Positions 6,153-13,238 of a stretch of 15,521 nt of DNA are shown one piece after another. The notes beneath the pieces are model-generated. The model searched no databases, was not told where the DNA came from, and saw only the letters and a list, made by a program, of their open reading frames with translations. This DNA is from Bradyrhizobiaceae bacterium (lineage in GTDB: Bacteria; Pseudomonadota; Alphaproteobacteria; Rhizobiales; Hyphomicrobiaceae). Numbering within the stretch: the stretch's first letter is position 1; each line of letters begins with the position of its first letter. The translations under genes were made by a program, and so were the position numbers. The stretch covers positions 1-15,521 of the forward strand of contig CANJPN010000082.1 in the NCBI GenBank assembly GCA_947475855.1, read 5' to 3'.

Positions 6153-6824
6153 TTGCGCGTTCTCGTTGTCGAAGACGAACCCGACCTCAACCGCCAACTC
6201 GTCAAGGCACTTGGCGATGCCGGCTATGCCGTCGACAGCGCCAAAGATGGTGAGGATGGTTACTTCCTGGGCGACACCGAACCCTACGATGTCGTGATTC
6301 TCGATTTGGGCTTACCCAAGATGGACGGGCTGTCGATACTCGAGCAGTGGCGGCGCGCAGAGAAGAAGTTTCCGGTCATCATTCTGACCGCGCGTGACCG
6401 GTGGAGCGACAAGGTCGCCGGCATGGACGCGGGCGCGGACGACTATCTCGCCAAGCCTTTCCACATGGAAGAGCTGCTAGCCCGCGTCCGGGCCCAGCTA
6501 CGCCGGTCTGCGGGGCATGCCAAGGCCGAGTTCGACTGCGGCAAGCTGAGGCTCGATACCAAAACTGCGCGCGTGTCCTACGACGGACAAGCGATCAAGC
6601 TCACGTCGCACGAGTACCGGTTGCTCGCCTATCTGATGCACCATCGGGAGCGCGTCGTGTCACGGACCGAGCTCGTCGAGCACCTCTACGACCAGGATTT
6701 CGACCGCGACAGCAACACCATCGAAGTTTTCATCGGGCGGTTGCGCAAGAAGATTCCGGGCGAAGTGATCACGACAGTCCGCGGCCTCGGCTACAGGCTC
6801 AGCACGGAAGCCGATGCGGCTTAA
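6153..6824 (+). CDS. feuP: OmpR/PhoP-family response regulator (FeuP-like)
   Basis: This cytosolic transcription factor has 223 residues and is switched by phosphorylation. The start is TTG at 6153, seven bases after GGAG (6142-6145); the product then begins MRVLVVEDEPDLNRQL exactly like family members, and no ATG fits. The receiver domain (1-118) has the acidic pocket Glu8/Asp9, phospho-acceptor Asp51, Thr79 and Lys101, all intact. The segment LTARDRWSDKVAG followed by DAGADDYLAKPF is typical of alphaproteobacterial PhoP/FeuP relatives. The winged helix (about 127-217) ends with the usual TVRGLGYRL. Its last 11 bases overlap the kinase gene, so the two are surely translated together. The feuP name rests on this likeness and on the ccm (cyc) genes next door, as in rhizobia. 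A PhoP-like label would be equally fair. Targets are unknown here. Confidence 0.9.
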   Translation: MRVLVVEDEPDLNRQLVKALGDAGYAVDSAKDGEDGYFLGDTEPYDVVILDLGLPKMDGLSILEQWRRAEKKFPVIILTARDRWSDKVAGMDAGADDYLAKPFHMEELLARVRAQLRRSAGHAKAEFDCGKLRLDTKTARVSYDGQAIKLTSHEYRLLAYLMHHRERVVSRTELVEHLYDQDFDRDSNTIEVFIGRLRKKIPGEVITTVRGLGYRLSTEADAA

Positions 6825-8199
6825 TTCACTCGCGTTCCGGCTGTTCGCCACTGCCGTTCTTTGGACGCTCGTGGCGCTGCCGCTTGCCGGTCTGATCATT
6901 TTCTCGCTCTACCGGCAAGAAGTCGATTCCAGCTTCGACGAGCGTATCAAGACCCTGCTGCTCGTGGTCTACACCGACAGCTCAGACCACACGCAGGCCG
7001 AGCCCGGCGCGCCGCGCGACGTTGGAGAGCCGCTGTTCGAGATCAACCATTCCGGCTGGTACTGGCAGATCAAGCCCACGGAAGGCGCAGAAGGCCGGCG
7101 AACGCTGGTATCCAAGTCGTTGGCCAGCGAGACGCTCGCCTCACCCTACGAAAAGGCCGTAGCCCCCGACACCTTCGGTGTGCGGTGGACGCTTGCGAAG
7201 GGGCCGAACGGGCAAGCATTGCGCGTCGCGGAGATGATCCAAGCGCTCGGCGGGGACGAAAGCGGGCCGCGGTATTCCTATCTCGTCGCGGGGCCCGTCG
7301 AGTGGCCGCAGGCGCGGGTCGCCGCCTTTCGCGCGCGGCTGGTCGTTGCCCTGTCGCTGGTCGGTTTCGGGTTGATGGCGCTCACCCTGTTTCAGGTTCG
7401 GTTCGGCCTGCTACCTCTGCGGGAAATCGAGCGCGGACTGACGGCCATTCGCACGGGGCAGGCCTCGCGGCTCGAATCCAAGCTGCCGATGGAAATCGAA
7501 CCGCTGCAGACCGAGATCAATGCGCTGATCCAGTCCAACCAGGACATCATCGAAAGAGCGCGGACGCAGGTCGGCAATCTCGCGCACGGGCTGAAGACGC
7601 CGCTCGCCGTGATCACCAACGAAGCGCGGGAGGAGAAGAGCCCGCTCGCCGTCAAGGTGCAGGAGCAGGTGCAGTTGATGCGCGATCAGATCGGGCATTA
7701 CCTCGATCGTGCACAGATGGCGGCTCGCGCGGGCGTGATCGGCCGCGCCACGGACGTGTTGCCGGTCGCTCAATCGCTGAAGCGCGCCCTAGAGAGAATA
7801 TATCGCGACAAGGAAGTCTCGATCGTCATCGATTGCCCTGAAGCGATCCGGTTCCAGGGCGAGAAGCAGGATCTCGAGGAGATGCTTGGAAATCTCGTCG
7901 ATAACGCCTGCAAGTGGGCAGATTCGACGGTGCATCTCACGGTCAAGGCGCTGCCGGGAGAAGGCCGGACCGGACGTCAGCGTCTCACCATTTCCGTCGA
8001 GGACGACGGACCTGGATTAACGGCGGAGCAACGCCAACGGATCGGCAAGAGAGGCCTGCGGCTGGATGAGACAAAACCAGGCTCGGGGCTGGGGTTGTCG
8101 ATCGTCAGCGATATAGCAACCTCCTATACCGGGGGGTTCTCGCTCGAAGCCTCACCGCTCGGAGGGCTGCTGGTGCGGCTTGAATTGCCTGCCGTGTGA
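6814..8199 (+). CDS. feuQ: Sensor histidine kinase, PhoQ-like (FeuQ-like)
   Basis: The 461-residue inner-membrane kinase phosphorylates the regulator encoded just before it. ATG 6814 overlaps the regulator gene by 11 bases. Helix 1 spans about 8-32, a periplasmic sensor part of some 140 residues follows (about 33-172), and helix 2 is at 173-194. A linker with PLREIERGLTAIRTG (201-215) resembles a HAMP segment. The phospho-accepting His258 is in GNLAHGLKTPLAV (254-266). The ATPase domain has N-box NLVDN (360-364), DDGPGL (397-402) and GSGLGLSIV (423-431). All boxes are intact. The sensor part has the extracytoplasmic style of PhoQ relatives, which sense ions or envelope state, but the signal is not readable. 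The PepSY-like gene upstream could encode a periplasmic partner for it. Confidence 0.9.
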   Translation: MRLNSLAFRLFATAVLWTLVALPLAGLIIFSLYRQEVDSSFDERIKTLLLVVYTDSSDHTQAEPGAPRDVGEPLFEINHSGWYWQIKPTEGAEGRRTLVSKSLASETLASPYEKAVAPDTFGVRWTLAKGPNGQALRVAEMIQALGGDESGPRYSYLVAGPVEWPQARVAAFRARLVVALSLVGFGLMALTLFQVRFGLLPLREIERGLTAIRTGQASRLESKLPMEIEPLQTEINALIQSNQDIIERARTQVGNLAHGLKTPLAVITNEAREEKSPLAVKVQEQVQLMRDQIGHYLDRAQMAARAGVIGRATDVLPVAQSLKRALERIYRDKEVSIVIDCPEAIRFQGEKQDLEEMLGNLVDNACKWADSTVHLTVKALPGEGRTGRQRLTISVEDDGPGLTAEQRQRIGKRGLRLDETKPGSGLGLSIVSDIATSYTGGFSLEASPLGGLLVRLELPAV

Positions 8200-8222
8200 C
8201 GAAATCGGCACAGTGTATACCA

Positions 8223-8268
8223 TTCAGATGCAATCGAACTTTCGCCCGAATCGACGGACATATCTGAA
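8223..8268. promoter_or_regulatory. Spaced inverted repeat upstream of the glycine-zipper lipoprotein gene
   Basis: TTCAGAT (8223-8229) and ATCTGAA (8262-8268) form a perfect 7-base inverted repeat with 32 bases between. Inside it AATCGA occurs twice (8232-8237 and 8249-8254), 17 bases apart. Position about 100-145 bases before the start fits an operator. The regulator encoded just upstream is an obvious candidate to bind here, but this is inference. Confidence 0.3.
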
Positions 8269-8366
8269 ACGTGTTGTAGCGGTAGCCTCAGTGCGTCTGG
8301 TGGGCATCGGGACGGCCTGCTTGCTGCAAATTCGAATTGCCTGAGGACGTCGAGGGGAAGTACGTC

Positions 8367-8843
8367 GTGAGCAAACTCAATAAGTTGATCGCTGTTGCGA
8401 TGGCCGGAGCTGTGCTTGCGGGCTGCAGCGGCCCAGGTAATGCGCCCAAGCAAGACCAGGGTCTTGTCGCCGGCGCAGTGGCGGGCGGCGTGCTCGGCAG
8501 CCAGATGGGCCGCGGCAAGGGCAGTGTCGTCGGCGCGGTGCTTGGCGCAGTCGTCGGAGGCGTGGTCGGCAACGAGATCGGAAAATCGCTCGACGACCGC
8601 GACCGCCGCTATGCCCAGCAGGCGGAAATGGATGCATTCGAGCGCGGCCAGACCAACCAGCCCGTGCGCTGGCGCAACCCCGACAACGGCCGCTACGGTG
8701 AGGTCGTTCCGGGCCCCTCGTATTATCGCGGGCCGCAGCCGTGCCGGGAGTTCACGCACACAGTCTATATCGACGGGCGGCCGCAGGCCATGCGCGGCAC
8801 CGCCTGCCGCAACCCCGACGGCACTTGGTCTAATATCGGCTGA
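8367..8843 (+). CDS. Glycine-zipper lipoprotein (17-kDa surface antigen / RT0821-Lpp0805 type)
   Basis: The start is GTG 8367, seven bases after GAGGGGAA; an in-frame TTG at 8337 would place a charged stretch before the signal peptide and is unlikely. Of 158 residues, 1-19 are a lipoprotein signal with lipobox LAGC, so Cys20 becomes lipidated. Residues about 34-72 are a glycine zipper: LVAGAVAGGVLGSQMG, a short charged turn, then SVVGAVLGAVVGGVVGNEIG, which would form a two-helix hairpin in a membrane. The C-terminal part (about 90-158) holds two cysteines within CREFTHTVYIDGRPQAM and TACRNPDGTW, typical of the Rickettsia 17-kDa antigen relatives. Members are outer-membrane lipoproteins of unclear exact role in envelope integrity. 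It has its own upstream gap of 167 bases and may be a target of the adjacent two-component system. Confidence 0.88.
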   Translation: MSKLNKLIAVAMAGAVLAGCSGPGNAPKQDQGLVAGAVAGGVLGSQMGRGKGSVVGAVLGAVVGGVVGNEIGKSLDDRDRRYAQQAEMDAFERGQTNQPVRWRNPDNGRYGEVVPGPSYYRGPQPCREFTHTVYIDGRPQAMRGTACRNPDGTWSNIG

Positions 8844-9033
8844 CGCCTGCCGGGGAGCACCAATGGCAGATCGTCGATGCCTTCCGGACGACTGAACGCT
8901 GCCACGGAGTGTTGGAGGCCTACTCTTTCGACGTGACACGCGGTCATCAAACCGCTGCTCGGCTTGCGCTCGGGGCTGCGCGACCCTATTCCCATTGGTG
9001 CGCGGGAAAAGTCCGCGAGGGTGTGGAGCCGCG
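8844..9033. other. Gap before the ccm operon, likely holding its promoter
   Basis: These 190 bases separate the lipoprotein gene from ccmI. The next four genes are tightly packed, so the operon promoter is probably here, yet no recognisable -35/-10 pair stands out. TGAC (8934-8937) and GTCA (8943-8946) form a small inverted repeat. No strong terminator for the lipoprotein gene is visible. Confidence 0.4.
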
Positions 9034-10191
9034 ATGCTGTTCTTCTGGATCTTGGCTGCGCTGTTATCGGCCGTCACGGTGCTGGCCGTGGCGCGCCCGC
9101 TGTTGCGCCGCGCCGACGCCGTGTCGGACCATGCAATGCCCAGGGTCGCCGCCGATGTCGCGGTCTACAAGGATCGGATCGCGGAAATCGAAACCGAACT
9201 CGCGCGGGGCCTGATCACCCAGGCCGAGGCCGAAGCAGCGCGCATCGAAATTGCCCGCCGGCTGCTCGCGAGTTCGTCTGGCGACGCCACGCCCGCCAAA
9301 AGCAGCGGCACTTCGCCTGCGGCGACGGCCGGCGCATCAAACGAGCGCGCATTCATGATCGTCGCGTGCGCCATTCCGGCGATCGCACTCGGCATCTACA
9401 CCACCCTCGGTTCGCCGTCGCTGCCGGGCCGCCCCGTGGCTGAGCGGCTGGCCCAGGCGCCGAGCCCGGGCGCCGACGTGGAGGAGTTGATCGCGCGCGT
9501 GGAGGCTCGGCTGAGAGCCGATCCTCGTGACGGCCAGGGCTGGGACGTGCTGGCACCCGTGTACCTGCGTCTGGAACGCTATCAGGAGGCGGCCGACGCC
9601 TTCCAGCGCGCCATCGATACGATCGGCGAGACGACGCGGCGGCTGTCGGGACTTGCCGAAAGCAGCGTGATGGCGAACGACGGGATCGTCACCGAGACAG
9701 CGCGCAAGGCCTATCAGCGGATTCTCGAGCTCGAGCCCGGCCGTCCCGACGCGGTGTTCGGTCTCGCGCTCGCCAAAGAACAGGACGGCGATCTCGACGA
9801 GGCCGAGGCTGCCTATCGTAGACTTGCACAGGAGACGCCGCCGCAAGCGCCGTGGCGCGCCTTCCTGATGGAGCGCCTGGAAGCGATCGCCGAGCGCCGG
9901 GGAGGTGGGGCATCGGGCCCCTCGGAAACAGCGGCCGAAGCAGTCGCAGGACTGCCGGAGGCGCAGAGGCGTCAGGTCATCCAACAAATGGTAGATGGTC
10001 TGGCGCAACGCCTGAAGGCCAACGGCCGCGATATCGAGGGATGGCAGAAGCTGATGCGCTCGTGGACGGTGCTCGGCGATAACAAAAAAGCCGAAGCGGC
10101 CTTGCTGGACGCGCGAAAAGCGCTGGCCGGCGACGAGAAAGCGCTGATCGAACTCAACGCGTTCGCCAAGGGCCTGGGGTTGAAGTCATGA
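9034..10191 (+). CDS. ccmI: Cytochrome c biogenesis protein CcmI (CycH)
   Basis: CcmI is the inner-membrane chaperone that holds apocytochrome c for haem ligation with CcmF and CcmH. The 385-residue product starts at ATG 9034, six bases after GGAG (9024-9027); an upstream GTG in frame would bury the first helix. Helix 1 is at about 3-25 (FFWILAALLSAVTVLAVARPLL). A cytosolic loop with VYKDRIAEIETELARGLITQAEAEAARIEIARRLL (start at 45) is the family's leucine-zipper-like segment. Helix 2 is at about 105-125. The periplasmic part has TPR repeats from 148 to 270 and a C-terminal helical segment (319-364) that in this family binds apocytochrome. This is the long single-chain CcmI of alphaproteobacteria. 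It opens the ccmI-ccmE-ccmF-ccmH row; the stop lies 25 bases before ccmE. Confidence 0.93.
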   Translation: MLFFWILAALLSAVTVLAVARPLLRRADAVSDHAMPRVAADVAVYKDRIAEIETELARGLITQAEAEAARIEIARRLLASSSGDATPAKSSGTSPAATAGASNERAFMIVACAIPAIALGIYTTLGSPSLPGRPVAERLAQAPSPGADVEELIARVEARLRADPRDGQGWDVLAPVYLRLERYQEAADAFQRAIDTIGETTRRLSGLAESSVMANDGIVTETARKAYQRILELEPGRPDAVFGLALAKEQDGDLDEAEAAYRRLAQETPPQAPWRAFLMERLEAIAERRGGGASGPSETAAEAVAGLPEAQRRQVIQQMVDGLAQRLKANGRDIEGWQKLMRSWTVLGDNKKAEAALLDARKALAGDEKALIELNAFAKGLGLKS

Positions 10192-10216
10192 GGACGTTCG
10201 CGGGAGGTGCTGCCCC

Positions 10217-10708
10217 ATGACGCGCAAGCAACGCCGGGGAATCATGATCGGCGGCGGGGTCATCGTGCTGATGATTGCGGGACTGCTCGTGATGACGGCG
10301 CTACGCGACACGATCGTGTTCTTCCACACGCCCAGCGACGTGAAGGCCGGAAAGGTGAAAGACGGGCAGCGGTTCCGGCTCGGCGGACTCGTGCTCGAGG
10401 GCTCGATCAAGCGCGGCGGCGGCACCGACGTCGGGTTCAGCGTTACCGATAAGGGCTCCACTATCGAAGTCACCTATCGCGGCGTCCTACCCGATCTGTT
10501 CCGCGAGGGCCAAGGCGTCGTCACCGAAGGCCGCATCGATCAAGGCGGCGTGTTCCGCGCGGACACGGTGCTCGCCAAGCACGACGAGACGTACATGCCG
10601 CCCGAGGTCGCCAAGGCGCTCAAAGAGCAAGGCCTGTGGCAACACGGGAAGGACGGGCAAGCCGTAAAAGATCAGCCGATCACGGCCAAAGGTGCAGGCA
10701 AGCCATGA
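10217..10708 (+). CDS. ccmE: Haem chaperone CcmE (CycJ)
   Basis: CcmE binds haem covalently in the periplasm and carries it to CcmF. The 163-residue product has one N-terminal anchor (about 8-28), followed by the small beta-barrel with FFHTPSDV (35-42) and FRLGGLVLEGS (53-63). The haem-binding His122 is in HDETYMPPEV (122-131), with Tyr126 as the axial ligand position. Family members more often have HDENY; Thr instead of Asn is a mild variation. The start is preceded by GGAGG (10203-10207) at nine bases. The stop codon overlaps the ccmF start as ATGA (10705-10708), so translation is coupled. Length is normal for alphaproteobacteria. Confidence 0.95.
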   Translation: MTRKQRRGIMIGGGVIVLMIAGLLVMTALRDTIVFFHTPSDVKAGKVKDGQRFRLGGLVLEGSIKRGGGTDVGFSVTDKGSTIEVTYRGVLPDLFREGQGVVTEGRIDQGGVFRADTVLAKHDETYMPPEVAKALKEQGLWQHGKDGQAVKDQPITAKGAGKP

Positions 10709-12705
10709 TCGCAGAGCTTGGACATTTCGCACTGACGCTGGCGGTCGCGGTCGCCCTCGTGCAGATGCTGGCGCCGCTGGCGGCAGGACAACTCGCTGGC
10801 CTATCGTCTCTGCAGCGCGACCAGTTGATGGCACTCGCAGTGCCCGCGGCCATCGTCAAGGCGGCCCTCATCCTGCTCGCTTTCTTGGCGCTGATGTACG
10901 CCTACGTCGTGTCCGACTTCTCGGTCGAGAACGTGTACGCCAACTCGCATTCGGCCAAGCCGCTGATCTACCGTATCTCCGGGGTGTGGGGGAACCACGA
11001 AGGCTCGATGCTGCTGTGGGTGCTGATGGTGGCTTCGTTCGGCGCCGCGGTGGCAACCTTCGGCGGGCATCTGCCACACTCGCTGCGCGCCAACGTCCTG
11101 GCGGTGCAATCGTCGATCGCGCTCGCGTTCCTGCTCTTCATTCTGCTCACGTCGAACCCTTTCCTGCGCATCATCGATGCGCCGATCGAGGGCCGTGGCC
11201 TGAACCCGATCCTGCAGGACCCTGCTCTCGCAATCCATCCGCCATTTCTCTACGCGGGCTACGTCGGGCTCTCCGTCTCGTTCTCTTTCGCGGTCGCGGC
11301 ATTGATCGAAGGCCGCATCGACGCAGCCTGGGCGCGCTGGGTGAGGCCGTGGACGCTGGCTGCGTGGATGATGCTTACGCTCGGCATCGCGCTCGGCTCG
11401 TTCTGGGCCTACTACGAGCTGGGCTGGGGTGGCTGGTGGTTCTGGGATCCTGTCGAGAACGCCTCGCTGATGCCTTGGCTCGCATCGACCGCGCTGATCC
11501 ATTCGGCGGTTGTGATGGAAAAGCGCGAGGCGCTGAAGGTCTGGACGATCCTGCTCGCCATCCTCGCGTTCTCGCTTTCGCTGATGGGGACGTTCCTGGT
11601 GCGCTCGGGCGTGCTCACGTCGGTGCATGCGTTCGCGGTCGATCCGGCGCGCGGCACTTTCGTGCTGCTGATCCTGGCGATTTTCTGTGGCGGAGCGCTC
11701 ACACTTTTCGCGTTGCGGATGTCGACGCTGAAGGCCGGGGGCTTATTCGCGCCGATCAGCCGAGAGGGCGCGCTCGTGCTCAACAACGTGCTGCTGACGG
11801 TCGCGTGCGGCACCGTGCTGATCGGCACGCTCTATCCGCTCGGTTTGGAGGCCGTCACCGGCGGCAAAATCTCGGTCGGGCCGCCCTATTTCAACGCGAC
11901 GTTCGGGCCGCTGATGCTGGCGCTGCTGGTCGCGCTGCCGTTCGGGCCCTTCCTGGCTTGGAAGCGCGGGGACGTCTACGCCGCGATGCAGCGGTTGGTG
12001 TGGGCGGCGGCGATCGCGTTCGCGGGAATCGTCGTGACGATGGCGATCGGCGGCCGGGGGCCTTGGCTCGCACCGCTGGGCATCGGCCTGGGGCTGTGGG
12101 TGATTGCGGGCGCGCTGTCGGAAATTGCACACCGTGGGCGCCTGGGCTCGGTGCCGCTCGCTACGGCGTTGCAGCGGATCGCAGGCTTGCCGCGCTCGGT
12201 TTGGGGCAGCTCGTTCGCACACGCCGGCGCCGGCATCATGACGATCGGCATCGTGTCGATGACGGCCTACCAGAGCGAGCAGGTGATCGTCATGCGCGAA
12301 GGGCAGACGACGCAGATCGGCGGGTATAGCCTCACCTTCAAGGGGGCGGCACCGCGGCGCGGTCCCAACTACCGCGAGGAAGTCGGGGTGCTCGAAGTGT
12401 CTCGCGGCGGGCGCGCGATCGTCGAGCTCAATCCGGCGAAGCGGCTCTACGATGCGCCGCGGCAGACGACCAGCGAGGCCGGTATTCATGCGTCTTGGCG
12501 CGGCGATCTCTATACGGTGCTCGGTGACGCGCAGGCTGGCGGCGGATACGTGGTGCGGCTCTATTTCAACCCGCTCGTGCGGTTGATCTGGATCGGTACG
12601 CTGGTGATGTTCTTCGCCGGCTTGCTTTCGCTTTCGGACCGGCGGCTGCGGATCGGCGCGCCGCAGCGCGCACGGGTTCGGTCCGGGCCATTGCCAGCGG
12701 AGTAA
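10705..12705 (+). CDS. ccmF: Haem lyase subunit CcmF (CycK)
   Basis: CcmF is the multi-helix inner-membrane core of the System I haem lyase. It takes haem from CcmE and, with CcmH and CcmI, joins it to CXXCH apocytochromes. The 666 residues begin at ATG 10705, which overlaps the ccmE stop; a longer frame from 10636 lies inside ccmE and is rejected. The tryptophan-rich haem-handling signature is seen as GWGGWWFWDPVENASLMPWL (240-259). Candidate haem-ligand histidines match known positions: His178 (AIHPP), His266 (LIHSAVV), His308 (SVHAF) and His506 (SFAHAGAG). A large periplasmic loop (about 523-620) precedes the last helix (626-644). Length and motifs fit the family, and nothing is missing. 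Five bases separate its stop from ccmH. Confidence 0.96.
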   Translation: MIAELGHFALTLAVAVALVQMLAPLAAGQLAGLSSLQRDQLMALAVPAAIVKAALILLAFLALMYAYVVSDFSVENVYANSHSAKPLIYRISGVWGNHEGSMLLWVLMVASFGAAVATFGGHLPHSLRANVLAVQSSIALAFLLFILLTSNPFLRIIDAPIEGRGLNPILQDPALAIHPPFLYAGYVGLSVSFSFAVAALIEGRIDAAWARWVRPWTLAAWMMLTLGIALGSFWAYYELGWGGWWFWDPVENASLMPWLASTALIHSAVVMEKREALKVWTILLAILAFSLSLMGTFLVRSGVLTSVHAFAVDPARGTFVLLILAIFCGGALTLFALRMSTLKAGGLFAPISREGALVLNNVLLTVACGTVLIGTLYPLGLEAVTGGKISVGPPYFNATFGPLMLALLVALPFGPFLAWKRGDVYAAMQRLVWAAAIAFAGIVVTMAIGGRGPWLAPLGIGLGLWVIAGALSEIAHRGRLGSVPLATALQRIAGLPRSVWGSSFAHAGAGIMTIGIVSMTAYQSEQVIVMREGQTTQIGGYSLTFKGAAPRRGPNYREEVGVLEVSRGGRAIVELNPAKRLYDAPRQTTSEAGIHASWRGDLYTVLGDAQAGGGYVVRLYFNPLVRLIWIGTLVMFFAGLLSLSDRRLRIGAPQRARVRSGPLPAE

Positions 12706-12709
12706 CGAC

Positions 12710-13231
12710 ATGAGCCGAGCCTTTTGCGCGTTTGTTCGTGCCGGCTGCGCCAATGCCATCATCGTGGCGTTCGCCGGTCTGATAATGGCGCTGCTCGCTG
12801 CGGGGCCAACTCTTGCGGTACAACCCGACGAGGTGCTGCCGGATGCGAAGCTCGAAGCCCGCGCGCGGGCACTTTCGGCCGACCTGCGATGCCTGGTCTG
12901 CCAGAACCAGTCGATCGACGATTCCAACGCACCGCTCGCACGCGACCTCAGACTTCTGGTGCGCGAGCGCTTGACCGCTGGAGACAGCGACGCGGCCGTG
13001 ATGAACTACGTCGTCGCGCGCTATGGCGAGTTCGTGCTGCTGAAGCCGCCCGTCAATGGGTCTACGCTGCTGCTCTGGCTCGGGCCACCGGCCATGCTGT
13101 TGCTGACGCTGATCTTCCTGTTGATGAAGGTGCGCCGCGACCGCCTTGTCCGCGAGGCGAAGGTCAAGCCGCTGTCGGTTGCCGAGCAAGCACGCCTCGA
13201 TGCGATGCTGAAGGACGGAGGGAATTCTTAG
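12710..13231 (+). CDS. ccmH: Cytochrome c maturation thioredox-motif protein CcmH (CycL)
   Basis: CcmH keeps the CXXCH cysteines of apocytochromes reduced and helps the haem lyase. The 173-residue protein starts at ATG 12710, with GGAG (12699-12702) lying at the end of ccmF and a spacing of seven bases. Residues 1-36 are a signal peptide or anchor with a rather long N-terminal part. The active site is LRCLVCQNQSIDDS, with Cys61 and Cys64. The three-helix domain continues to about 112 (VVARYGEFVLLKPP), and one membrane helix follows at 118-139, then a cytosolic tail. This is the short CcmH (CycL) of alphaproteobacteria, without the fused CcmI part found in enterobacteria. The stop is only seven bases from the end of the convergent gene on the other strand, and no terminator is visible in between. 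Confidence 0.95.
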   Translation: MSRAFCAFVRAGCANAIIVAFAGLIMALLAAGPTLAVQPDEVLPDAKLEARARALSADLRCLVCQNQSIDDSNAPLARDLRLLVRERLTAGDSDAAVMNYVVARYGEFVLLKPPVNGSTLLLWLGPPAMLLLTLIFLLMKVRRDRLVREAKVKPLSVAEQARLDAMLKDGGNS

Positions 13232-13238
13232 CGCCACC

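Noticed and set aside
8995..9033. Upstream GTG start for ccmI
   Set aside because: It adds residues with charges before the first membrane helix, while ATG 9034 has GGAG at six bases.
10636..10704. Upstream start for ccmF
   Set aside because: It lies inside ccmE; the ATGA overlap at 10705 is the usual coupled start and gives the normal N-terminal helix.
11743..12927. Leftward open frame of 394 codons
   Set aside because: It is antisense to ccmF and ccmH and has low-complexity Arg/Ala/Pro content.
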